Origin: Paramoeba atlantica
Taxonomy: Eukaryota; Discosea
Direction: 5' to 3'
Assembly: GCA_977017575.1 (NCBI GenBank)
Contig: CDRNVI010000053.1
Location: 496,001-560,000 of the forward strand
Length of the DNA: 64,000 nucleotides
In this document: positions 1-8,355 of the stretch, piece by piece
Layout: each line of letters opens with the position of its first letter
Numbering within the stretch: the stretch's first letter is position 1
Position numbers and translations under genes: made by a program
The notes under the pieces: generated by a model
The model's database searches: none
What the model saw: the letters and a program-made list of their open reading frames with translations, nothing else
Told to the model about the DNA's origin: nothing

Positions 1-1005
1 AAGTGTTGTGGGTACTGGGGGTTGCTTAGCGACGCGGCAGCACTTTATTTGGATGTGTCTGGCACAGATCGCAAGATGGCACGGGAGACCTCTGTCTTGA
101 GTGCATATTTGGATGTTGCTCTTCAAGTTAATCACCCGCAGCATGTGCTTACTGTACTCGGCATAGTGCATGGAACAAAGACTGATAATTTTCGTTACCG
201 AGAAGTTCCTAGTACCATCAAATACGAACTAGGACGTCGAGCTTTGGTATGGATGTTGACTAAGTCTTACCCACATGCTCGCACGGTCTACAAATGGCTT
301 TACGATCAAAAACTATTGAACTACGACGTAGAAGAAGTCGCTGGAAACAAGATAGGCGAGTTACTAACCGAAGTTATGACGAGATCTGAAACCTCCGAGA
401 GCGACAATGACTCAGTTGCAGAAAGTATAACTGACCTGCTCTCCGAAAATAATTTAGTTGTACAGCAAAAGATATCTCAGAAAATTCTTTTGCTTGTCAC
501 ACAAATACACATGGAATATACATTTTGTCATGAGGGAACCTTCACTATCACATGGTTGGAGAGGGAATTCTTTCCTATCGATCTTCATGCCGTTGTTCGG
601 CTATCACGTGATGTCGCTCGCGCGCAGCGATCTAATGCAACAGATATCGCTGTACACGAAGGGGAGGAAGTTTCAGATGTAGATATTGCATATTCAGTTC
701 ACAAAATTCTACTGCTCCTCTCTCCTGATCTTCGTCGGCCTTCCCAAAGCAGTTTGCTTCCCTATCTACACAAATCGAAACCTTCTCGCCACAACCCGAA
801 TGTACGAGTGGTACCCGCAGCGGAAGAGCTGCAACACCGTGGATTATTACCTTTCCAAGCCGGTTATTCCTTTTATCATGATAAGAATGGTGCGGTGCGA
901 ACGGTAACAGAATCTTACCCAATACTTGATAGTACCAATGTGGCCCAAATGTATCACGGTCGTGACGCCGTGCAGAGATACGCGAAGCCGGAAACTTGGT
1001 TTTGA
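1..1005 (+). CDS. Unrecognised helical protein, 5' truncated by window edge
   Basis: The frame is open from the first base, so the gene begins upstream of the window; the first in-frame ATG is at 76. At least 334 residues are visible. The sequence is rich in predicted helices with Leu/Val periodicity (for example around bases 90-330), has an acidic Ser/Glu-rich linker near bases 390-430, and ends in a basic, less ordered tail (bases 770-1002). I see no catalytic motif and no membrane segment. It could be a helical-repeat or mitochondrial accessory protein of the lineage, but nothing in the sequence proves that. It is followed by a 341-base spacer and then a diflavin reductase on the same strand. 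Confidence 0.75.
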   Translation, partial: KCCGYWGLLSDAAALYLDVSGTDRKMARETSVLSAYLDVALQVNHPQHVLTVLGIVHGTKTDNFRYREVPSTIKYELGRRALVWMLTKSYPHARTVYKWLYDQKLLNYDVEEVAGNKIGELLTEVMTRSETSESDNDSVAESITDLLSENNLVVQQKISQKILLLVTQIHMEYTFCHEGTFTITWLEREFFPIDLHAVVRLSRDVARAQRSNATDIAVHEGEEVSDVDIAYSVHKILLLLSPDLRRPSQSSLLPYLHKSKPSRHNPNVRVVPAAEELQHRGLLPFQAGYSFYHDKNGAVRTVTESYPILDSTNVAQMYHGRDAVQRYAKPETWF

Positions 1006-1346
1006 TTTCTTTTGAAATTTATTTGAGTGGAAAGGCATTTTCAGGGAAATACCGCTATAATATCAAACGAATACAGATTACAGGACAACGATTTTTTATT
1101 GCATTGCAGCTTATGAACGTTGTACAGAAAGCTTATGTACGTTGTACAGAAAGTGTTTTTAGGAAAAAACACAAGATTCATGTAAACATGCATAGTGGTC
1201 CGGCGACCCGCAACACATTGAACAGAAAATATACTTCGAAAGTAGTGTATACGAACCAAGTATCTTTCGCTTGTCCCGATTTTCTAGTTTCAGAGTGTGC
1301 ACATTATTGCGGACATGTATTAAGTTATGCCTAGCTTGTAAGAGAA
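1006..1346. other. Intergenic spacer with a 22-base tandem duplication
   Basis: No gene is seen. Bases 1111-1154 hold two near-identical 22-base units built round GTTGTACAGAAAG. A pyrimidine-rich stretch at about 1265-1290 with AG dinucleotides could serve as a splice acceptor for the downstream gene. Confidence 0.4.
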
Positions 1347-3191
1347 ATGATTAATTATGTATTCAAAATATGGTCGCAAATAAGTGATAGTGAAGGGGCC
1401 GACCAGTTAACCGCAGACAAAGAACCTCTCACACTTGTGTTCGGCTCACAAACCGGAACTGCGGAATCTTACGTAGAAGTCTTGTGCAACGATGCAGACA
1501 CATTTGGTATTCCACATGAAAAAATTGATCCTGTACAATATGAGCCTAATCTGCTGCTGATGCGTTCCACCATAATATTTATTGTATCTACATATGGAGA
1601 AGGGCAACCTACAGATAATTTCTTCGAGTTGTTCGAACGTGTACGTATTCTAAAAGAAAAAGAATCCAACTCCCGGCTTCGTCACTTATCATATGCGATA
1701 TATGGAATTGGAGATTCAAATTATAGGCATTACAACCGAACAGCCAAAAATTTAGAATCATACCTCGAATCGTTGGGCGCGAAAGCGATTCTTCCATTGC
1801 GCCTTGGTGATACTCAGAATTCTTTAGAGGACGATTTTGAGGGCTGGAAATTTCGACTATGGGAAGTTTTATGCAACGTATACTGCGTCGTACCGCCGAA
1901 AAATTTTGAAGAAGTAAAGTTACCTAGTTTTTCTGTTGAACTTCAATACGAAGCTGCGGTTGCTGTTCGTCCTTTTCCGGCGATTCCCCGCTCGCTTGCA
2001 GCCACCCGCACGCAACCTTGTTATGCATCCGTTCGTACGATTCGTAGACTAATCGCCACTCCTCGGAGAAATACACGTCATATTGAGCTTCACGTTCAAG
2101 ATTCTAATCTCTTGTATCAAGCTGGGGACCACATCGGTATTCTGCCCCGCAATTCATCTGGCATAGTAGAGGCGTATGCAGAAAGACTTAACCTTACATC
2201 GCGAGACTTAGGCGCACCGATTTTATTACGACCTCTCGGTAGAAAATGTGTGCCGTCATTCCCTTCTCAGGTGTCCCTTCGGGACATTCTGACGTGGCAC
2301 ATAGATCTTTGCGGTGTACCGCGAAAGTCCACTTTGCGGAACTTTGCACAGTATTGCACGAATGAAAAGGAGAAGGAATACTTTATTTCTCTCCTAGGAC
2401 CAAAAAAAGATTCGCGAGAAAAATATTGCAAATTACAATCCAAGATAAAGACTACTTTCGGATTTTTGCGTAAATTCACATCATGTTCTGTTCCTTTAAA
2501 CGTGTTCTTGGAATTCATGCCCCGTCTACAGCCACGTTATTTTTCTCTTGCAAGCGATCCCTTATCGCATGAGAAAATTGTGCATATTCTTGTGAGAGAG
2601 GTATCCAACGGACTTTGCAGCAGTTGGCTTCAAACTTTATCTGTTGGAGATTCAATTCCACTATACCTTAGGGAAAGTTCTTTCCATCATTCAAATCGAT
2701 ACCACACAAGACCCATCATAATGATAGCCGCTGGCACAGGAATAGCTCCTTTTATCGGGTTTATGCACCGTAGGTTAGCTTGGGCATCATCAGGCAAGGA
2801 ACTTGGGGATGCTTACTTATTTTACGGTTGTCGGTGCCAAGAAGAGCTTCTGTACTGCGATTTTCTGTCTGAAATGCTGGAAAGACCTAAGGTACTTACT
2901 TCGCTTTGCGTTGCATATTCACGGGAGGGGCCGAAGAAGTATGTCCAAGACGAAGTGCGTGCAGCTCGAAGACTTGTGTGGAATGTGGTGACCTCGCCAG
3001 GACATATTTATATATGCGGAGATGCAAAGGGAATGGCTAGAGACGTGGATGAATGCCTGCTACAATGTGTTTTTATGGAAGCCGGTGGATTAACTAGGTT
3101 GGGTGCAGAGGAATTAATGGAAAAGATGGAGCGGACCTCACGACTACTTCGAGACGTTTGGACATCAACACCTGAGGGCACAACGACTTGA
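1347..3191 (+). CDS. NADPH-dependent diflavin (FMN/FAD) reductase, CPR/NDOR1 (Tah18) family
   Basis: The enzyme moves electrons from NADPH through FAD and FMN to a haem or Fe-S acceptor. The 614-residue protein shows an N-terminal flavodoxin domain (GSQTGTAES near residue 32, STYGEGQPTDNFFELF near 85), a CPR-type FAD domain with the flavin motif PRYFSLAS near 392, and an NADPH domain (AAGTGIAPF near 459, YGCR, then IYICGDAKGMARDV). It ends in DVW plus a short tail. Only about 28 residues precede the flavodoxin fold and there is no membrane anchor, as in soluble NDOR1/Tah18, which feeds cytosolic Fe-S assembly through Dre2. The NADPH domain reads closer to cytochrome P450 reductase, while GLCSSWL resembles NDOR1. 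The family is certain; the subfamily is left open. Confidence 0.9.
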   Translation: MINYVFKIWSQISDSEGADQLTADKEPLTLVFGSQTGTAESYVEVLCNDADTFGIPHEKIDPVQYEPNLLLMRSTIIFIVSTYGEGQPTDNFFELFERVRILKEKESNSRLRHLSYAIYGIGDSNYRHYNRTAKNLESYLESLGAKAILPLRLGDTQNSLEDDFEGWKFRLWEVLCNVYCVVPPKNFEEVKLPSFSVELQYEAAVAVRPFPAIPRSLAATRTQPCYASVRTIRRLIATPRRNTRHIELHVQDSNLLYQAGDHIGILPRNSSGIVEAYAERLNLTSRDLGAPILLRPLGRKCVPSFPSQVSLRDILTWHIDLCGVPRKSTLRNFAQYCTNEKEKEYFISLLGPKKDSREKYCKLQSKIKTTFGFLRKFTSCSVPLNVFLEFMPRLQPRYFSLASDPLSHEKIVHILVREVSNGLCSSWLQTLSVGDSIPLYLRESSFHHSNRYHTRPIIMIAAGTGIAPFIGFMHRRLAWASSGKELGDAYLFYGCRCQEELLYCDFLSEMLERPKVLTSLCVAYSREGPKKYVQDEVRAARRLVWNVVTSPGHIYICGDAKGMARDVDECLLQCVFMEAGGLTRLGAEELMEKMERTSRLLRDVWTSTPEGTTT

Positions 3192-3355
3192 GCGGTACAA
3201 GAGTAGAACCACGTTGTATGCATTTGTACAGTTTTCTTTTTTCGTAATAGCAGACCGATTTTAAAAAATATGTTAACGTATTTATAACGAATACTGTACA
3301 AAGCTGATTTTTAGTGAGATCTTGACATTCTCTTTTAACTATTAACAAGGAGCCA

Positions 3356-4054
3356 ATGATTCGCTCTAAAAGCATTCGATTGAGTCAGTCGGTTACAGGA
3401 AAGAATGACTTATATTGCGGTATTTGTGTGCTACAAACTATTTTTAAGTATTGGCAAAGAGCGACCAATCCTTATAAGGAAATTAACACTTCGCAACCGG
3501 TAACTCAAAGGGAAGATACGTCGGCAAAAATTGGCGCAAATGCCCTTTATGTGTCCCTTTCGGAACCTTCACTTAAGGATCCTAGCCAGCTCCGTGAAAC
3601 TTTTCTTCGCGAATTCGAAAAACTAAGGCGGCATTGTAACCTTCACATGTATCTACGGACATCAACGGGTCCTCTGGGTTCGTTACAAAACATGCTCCGG
3701 GTTTTGGAAATTGAAACCTCGGTGCGCCACACGCTACAAGTTTTTCTTGGGCGTCTTCCGCGGGAGAACCGTCAGCGCGCGAGTATCCACGTGGGAGGTT
3801 ATTATGCCCCGAAATCGGCAGATATGGCTCGGAGGGCGGCAACAACTTTGGGGAATATTCCTTCACAGAGAGACCCAGATATCCGAACGAATCCGTATGA
3901 GTACCCCGTGCCACAGGATCTAAAGGAACGAATTGGTGCGTATCGCGCAGACACTTCCAAAGTGCGATTTTCGTCACGCTATATCCCACATTGGATCTTA
4001 GCTGACCCGGAAATTGCCCTATCAAAGACGGATCGCAAGGTTGATCCGTGGTAA
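3356..4054 (+). CDS. Unrecognised 232-residue basic protein
   Basis: I do not recognise this protein. It starts with a Ser/Arg/Lys-rich, acid-free stretch that could be a mitochondrial leader, followed by a central region of helices (about residues 75-135) and a C-terminal half rich in Arg, Pro and Tyr that looks extended, as in ribosome-associated proteins. The ATG at 3356 follows a pyrimidine run ending in AACAAG. A mitoribosomal or mitochondrial RNA-processing role is a guess from composition only. A long antisense ORF overlapping it is a shadow of its codon use. Confidence 0.65.
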   Translation: MIRSKSIRLSQSVTGKNDLYCGICVLQTIFKYWQRATNPYKEINTSQPVTQREDTSAKIGANALYVSLSEPSLKDPSQLRETFLREFEKLRRHCNLHMYLRTSTGPLGSLQNMLRVLEIETSVRHTLQVFLGRLPRENRQRASIHVGGYYAPKSADMARRAATTLGNIPSQRDPDIRTNPYEYPVPQDLKERIGAYRADTSKVRFSSRYIPHWILADPEIALSKTDRKVDPW

Positions 4055-4251
4055 TGATCAATGTATGTTTTCATTGATTTGGGAAAAAGGTCTGCGTGCC
4101 ATTAAATGCTCAACACTTTATCTTTGTCCACAGAGTATCCCTACGAATGTCACAAAGACTGTTGTAGACAGACAGTTGTGACAAAAAATGTAACAACTAC
4201 AGTTTTGTTATCATACAGTATTTTTTCTTGAATCCGCTTCTTGCTCAGTAG

Positions 4252-4270
4252 TTTTTATTTTCTACCTCAG
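4252..4270 (+). promoter_or_regulatory. Probable spliced-leader acceptor before rtcB
   Basis: A pyrimidine tract (TTTTTATTTTCTACCTCAG) ends in CAG 14 bases before the RtcB start codon. In a trans-splicing organism this is the expected 5' end of the mature message. This is inferred from sequence only. Confidence 0.45.
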
Positions 4271-4284
4271 CATCCCTTGTACCC

Positions 4285-5655
4285 ATGTATCGCCGCTGTC
4301 TCCGACTTTTCTGCTCGTCCAGCGCACCTACCCAATCACGCGAGATTGAGCAATCTCTCCAAGGAAAGAACTACGTCTTTCTGAACGCTTCCCAAGACAC
4401 CCCACCACCCACGGAGGAGCGTCTTTCCAACCCACCCCCTCCCTTACTCCGGGCCAAGGCATGGATCCGAGGTGTACCGCTGGACGCGGAGGCAGAAAAA
4501 CAAATTGCACACATGCAGGCGCTTCAGTCTCACGGGATCCTGCGCCACCCAATCGCGGTTATGCCCGACGCCCACAGCGGGGTGGGGGCCACTGTCGGGA
4601 CGGTGATCCCGACCTACAAAGCGATCATCCCCTCCGCCGTGGGGGTGGACATTGGCTGTGGCATGGTTGCCGTAAAGACAACCCTTCGCGCCAGTGACCT
4701 CCCCGAGAGTCTCGCGACCGTCCGCTTAGCGATTGAGTGCGCCATCCCACATGGTCGCTCCCACAATGGCCGTAGTGACTCTGACGTCGGGGGGTGGCGT
4801 TCCCGACCCAGTGATGAGGCCGCGGAGGTGTGGAAAACACAACTGCTTCCGGATTTTACTAAAATTACGGCCAAATACCCAAAGCTTGAGCGCAGTAACA
4901 ATGTGAATCATCTTGGCACATTGGGTACGGGGAACCACTTTATTGAAATTTGTCTTGACCAAGGCGAGACTGTGTGGATTATGTTGCACAGTGGAAGTCG
5001 TGGTGTGGGAAATCAAATCGGCATGACCTTCATCGAACTTGCAAAAGAGGATATGCGGAAGCGGAACTGTGAACTTCCAGATGCGGAGCTTTCTTATCTC
5101 AAAGAAGATAGCTCATATTTTAAAGACTACGTCTTTGCCGTTGGATGGGCGCAAAAGTACGCCGCGTTGAATCGGAAACTTATGCTACAAAAAGTCATAC
5201 ATGCACTTGTGGCATGCCCTCAAATACCTCCATTCGAGGTAGACACACAACGGGCGATCAACTGTCATCACAACTACGTGGAGCGCGAGGAACATTACGG
5301 CACCTCACTGTATGTTACGCGAAAGGGCGCAATTAGTGCACGTAAGGGGGAGTTAGGTATTATTCCCGGGAGTATGGGGGCCTCTTCCTACATTGTACGG
5401 GGAAAAGGAAATGCCGAATCCTACTGCAGCGCTTCACACGGCGCCGGGCGTCTTCTCTCAAGAGGCGAAGCTCGAAGGAAATTTTCAGTCGAAGATCATG
5501 AGGCAGCCACAAAGGGCATAGAATGTCGAAAGGACCGCGACGTTATTGACGAAACACCTATGGCATACAAAAATATTGACGATGTTTTGGAAGCAGAAAA
5601 AGATCTCGTTGAGGTTGTGGCAACTTTGAGGCAAATAGTTTGCGTCAAAGGGTGA
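4285..5655 (+). CDS. rtcB: RtcB-type RNA ligase, bacterial-like, with leader
   Basis: RtcB joins RNA 3'-phosphate (or 2',3'-cyclic phosphate) ends to 5'-OH ends, using Mn2+ and GTP. The 456-residue protein carries the metal motif VGVDIGCGM (Asp122, Cys125), CHHNYVE with metal-binding His near 328-329, RKGAISARKGELGIIPGSMG, and SASHGAGR, whose His385 is the expected guanylated residue. From residue 60 on it resembles E. coli RtcB almost colinearly, down to the shared ending RQ(I/V)VCVKG. It does not resemble the archaeal/animal HSPC117 form. An N-terminal extension of some 55 residues begins MYRRCLRLFCSSSAPTQSR, which looks like a mitochondrial leader. Its first half is clearly more GC-rich than its neighbours. 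Function is very likely; organelle location and bacterial origin are inferred. Confidence 0.95.
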   Translation: MYRRCLRLFCSSSAPTQSREIEQSLQGKNYVFLNASQDTPPPTEERLSNPPPPLLRAKAWIRGVPLDAEAEKQIAHMQALQSHGILRHPIAVMPDAHSGVGATVGTVIPTYKAIIPSAVGVDIGCGMVAVKTTLRASDLPESLATVRLAIECAIPHGRSHNGRSDSDVGGWRSRPSDEAAEVWKTQLLPDFTKITAKYPKLERSNNVNHLGTLGTGNHFIEICLDQGETVWIMLHSGSRGVGNQIGMTFIELAKEDMRKRNCELPDAELSYLKEDSSYFKDYVFAVGWAQKYAALNRKLMLQKVIHALVACPQIPPFEVDTQRAINCHHNYVEREEHYGTSLYVTRKGAISARKGELGIIPGSMGASSYIVRGKGNAESYCSASHGAGRLLSRGEARRKFSVEDHEAATKGIECRKDRDVIDETPMAYKNIDDVLEAEKDLVEVVATLRQIVCVKG

Positions 5656-5811
5656 TGTGCCCTGCAAAGGTAGGTGTCTCGTTGTCGTTGTTTTTTGAGT
5701 TACTATATCTTTGAAAGCCCGCTTGGTTCTATATTTCTTCATTCGATTTTACTTTCATGTAGCACTTTAGATTTTAAAAATTCCCTACACACACGTAAAA
5801 ATTTCTTAAAA

Positions 5812-6615
5812 ATGCATCGTTCCCTCACAACTGAAAAACCCCGCCCCGTTGTCATTGCGAATTGGAAAACGAACGGGACTCGACCGTCGATTCAAGACCT
5901 TCTGTCCTCGTGGAGTGCCTACACTCCTTCCCATGCCGTGGAGTGCTACCTTGCTCCCTCACTTCTACACATCCCCCACGTCCAGCACCACCTCAAAAGC
6001 ATCTTGAGCTACCTCCACGTCGCGGCTCAGAATTGTGTAGCCAAATCTGGAGCTTTTACTGGGGAGGTAAGTGTGCAGCAGCTAAAGGAAATGGGTGTTC
6101 GTACTGTCATCTTGGGCCATAGTGAGCGTCGAGCGTACTACAGCGAAACCGATCGAGTAGTTGCGGAAAAAATATCTGCAGTACTACGTGAGGGATGTAC
6201 CGTTGTGGTGTGCATTGGGGAACGCCTCACGGAACGGGAAGCGGGGGAGACCACAGACGTAATTACGCGACAGTTAAGGGCTGTGATCACCGCCGTTGGG
6301 CGAGAACTCTGGGGACAGGTTATTATTGCTTACGAGCCCGTCTGGGCAATTGGGACGGGAAGGGTGGCTACCCCCGCCCAGGCCCAGGATGCTCACCGGA
6401 CAATACGTAACATAATTGCGGAAAGTGTATCCGTTGAGGTGGCACAGAAGGTTCGTATTTTGTACGGGGGTAGTGTGGCGCCAGGTAACGCTCGGCAGCT
6501 CTATGCACAACCTGACATTAATGGTTTTCTCGTGGGTGGGGCTTCTCTACGGCCCAATTTCGTAGAAATCATACAAAGCACTTCCTCCGTGGAAGCCATC
6601 CCAAGCAAACTTTAG
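5812..6615 (+). CDS. TPI: Triosephosphate isomerase with C-terminal SKL (PTS1)
   Basis: This glycolytic enzyme interconverts dihydroxyacetone phosphate and glyceraldehyde 3-phosphate. All active-site landmarks are present: ANWKTNGT (Asn17, Lys19), LGHSERR (His103, electrophile), AYEPVWAIGTG (Glu175, catalytic base) and the phosphate loop YGGSV. The length of 267 residues is normal once the ATG at 5812 is used; the frame is open further upstream but only offers a GTG. The protein ends in Pro-Ser-Lys-Leu, a canonical type 1 peroxisomal targeting signal, so the enzyme probably sits in a glycosome-like organelle. This is one of the better clues to the kind of organism. The middle of the gene is GC-rich compared with the spacers. 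Confidence 0.97.
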   Translation: MHRSLTTEKPRPVVIANWKTNGTRPSIQDLLSSWSAYTPSHAVECYLAPSLLHIPHVQHHLKSILSYLHVAAQNCVAKSGAFTGEVSVQQLKEMGVRTVILGHSERRAYYSETDRVVAEKISAVLREGCTVVVCIGERLTEREAGETTDVITRQLRAVITAVGRELWGQVIIAYEPVWAIGTGRVATPAQAQDAHRTIRNIIAESVSVEVAQKVRILYGGSVAPGNARQLYAQPDINGFLVGGASLRPNFVEIIQSTSSVEAIPSKL

Positions 6616-7129
6616 CCACATCCACTAAAATAATGGCATTACTAAATTCGCTTTGGCTTTGCGATTAGCTGCTGTGCTCATTATCAGGCTTTCGCATCTG
6701 ATATTGTCGATAAAATTAAGCTTCATGGGCGCTATGTGCCACCATTCCCATGTTTGTGTGCTTTTACTATCTCCATAGTTGAGGAGTTGGGGAGGCATAT
6801 ACCGAAACCTCACCTCACCGAAAATACGACGTGTGCGTTGACACCTTCCTTTTTCAAAAGCGTTTTTGCTTTTAAAGACTTACTTCTAAACCTCTTAAAA
6901 TGTGGTATAATTCAGGTGACAATAATACACATCTTGTATAGCAGTATATGTCGGCGGACTACTACTGTATGACTTCGTAGCTCACAATTTAGTGTACACA
7001 ACACTCAATGTAGAATACATGCATGTAGTATCAATCCAGCCTCGGATAAAATATAACTGTATCTGTTTATGTGTATGAAAAGATTCGTAGCTCACTTCCC
7101 TATTCTCTCTCTTTTCTGTAATATCTTAA
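6616..7129. other. 514-base intergenic spacer
   Basis: No gene is seen. The motif TTCGTAGCTCAC occurs twice, near 6974 and 7085. The second copy lies just before a 40-base pyrimidine-rich leader running into the ribosomal P1 start. Confidence 0.35.
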
Positions 7130-7456
7130 ATGACGCAAGACATCCAACTCGCCATGGGGTACGCCGCGCTTATGCTGCACGATTCTGAAATTGACGTCAC
7201 TGCAGACCGCCTTAACGACATTTTGAAAGCTGCAAAGATCGAGGCTCTTCCCGTGTACGCGACTTTGTATGAGAAATTTTTGCAGAAGAACTCCATTGAG
7301 AGCATGCTTACGAGCACTGCGGGCGCCGCTCAGGCAGGAGGTGCTCCAGCGGCTGCGACGAGCTCCGAAGGCGATGCAAAGAAAGAGGATAAGAAAGCGG
7401 CTCCAGTTGTGGAGGAAGAGGAGGATGAAGATATGGGACTGGGTCTCTTTGACTAG
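7130..7456 (+). CDS. RPLP1: 60S acidic ribosomal stalk protein P1
   Basis: This is a stalk protein that recruits and activates translational GTPases on the large cytosolic subunit. The 108-residue length, the helical N-terminal dimerisation domain (about residues 1-65), the Ala/Gly-rich hinge and the acidic tail ending in EDMGLGLFD are diagnostic. The N-terminus (YAALMLHDSEIDVTADRL) matches P1 rather than P2. The start codon is preceded by a long pyrimidine tract (about 7096-7125) with no AG between tract and ATG, so the mature 5' end may lie upstream of the tract. Confidence 0.95.
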   Translation: MTQDIQLAMGYAALMLHDSEIDVTADRLNDILKAAKIEALPVYATLYEKFLQKNSIESMLTSTAGAAQAGGAPAAATSSEGDAKKEDKKAAPVVEEEEDEDMGLGLFD

Positions 7457-7781
7457 ACGAGAAAGGAAAAGATTCTATTTTTTAAGCCCCTGAATTAAGC
7501 GTATGTGGTATTAAGCATCACATGAGCTGTCAAAGTTTTTGATTGAATCAGCATAAAATTACATTATTGAGTATACATTATTGAGTTTGTCATCGATATC
7601 ACAAGACTCTTATTATCAATTTCAATACTATTTTCAATATATTTACATGGTATTTCATTGTATTGTCTACAATTTACATTCTACGCATTTCTTATCACTT
7701 CGTTTGTTTGGTTAGTAGACTTCTTCTGTTTATCAATAGCATTTTTTTCATATTTTTCGCCTATAATTCATTCTCATTGAA
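7457..7781. other. 325-base AT-rich spacer
   Basis: No gene is seen. There is a short repeat of TACATTATTGAGT near 7560-7585 and T-rich runs before the eL34 start. Confidence 0.35.
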
Positions 7782-8117
7782 ATGGTCGAACGAGTTACTT
7801 ACCGCCGTAAGCTTCACTACAACACGAAGCGCAATCGATTTGTTCTCGTACGCACACCTGGAGGCCGCATGTCGATGCAATATCTGAAAAAGAGGGTGCG
7901 CGGCCCATGTACCCCAAAGTATCTTGGTCACAAGAGACTCCCTGGAACTAAGTGCCTTCGACCCGTTGACGCGAAAAATCGTACTAAAAAATGGAAAACT
8001 GTGAATCGCTGCTACGGAGGTGTACTGAACCATGAGCAGGTACGTGAACGAGTTGTCCGTGCATTTCTTAAAGAGGAGCAAAAGATTGCGAAGAAAGTCA
8101 CTCAACGCAAAAAGTAG
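7782..8117 (+). CDS. RPL34: 60S ribosomal protein eL34
   Basis: This is a structural protein of the large cytosolic ribosomal subunit. The 111-residue basic protein has the family's opening (VTYRRKLHYNTKRNR), RTPGGR, the block PCTPKYLGHKRLPGTKCLRP in the middle and a C-terminal helix (REVVRAFLKEEQKI-like) followed by a Lys/Arg tail. Length and order agree with eL34 throughout eukaryotes. It is the second ribosomal protein gene in a row after P1, with a separate spacer and its own T-rich leader. The long antisense ORF across it is a shadow. Confidence 0.95.
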   Translation: MVERVTYRRKLHYNTKRNRFVLVRTPGGRMSMQYLKKRVRGPCTPKYLGHKRLPGTKCLRPVDAKNRTKKWKTVNRCYGGVLNHEQVRERVVRAFLKEEQKIAKKVTQRKK

Positions 8118-8355
8118 TTACAAGTTGCTGTCCGTGAAGAATGATGTAAAGATCAAGGAAAGAGGATCCCATAGAAGCAAGTATTCTGTATTGTACTAGC
8201 AATAGATTTAATTCGAATGCTTTGTAAGTTGCGCATACGCTGCTGTTCTATTACATTGTTATCAAACCAGCATACACAAATTATGTAGGTAGACGAATTA
8301 AGTTACAAAATAACATTATCGGGCATCTTTCTTTACCTTTTTGACCGCTTCTTCC

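Noticed and set aside
3582-4061. 159-codon antisense ORF
   Set aside because: Overlaps a better + strand frame; no family resemblance.
5656-5811. N-terminal extension of TPI
   Set aside because: It needs a GTG start, and the extra residues have no homology; the ATG at 5812 gives the normal length.
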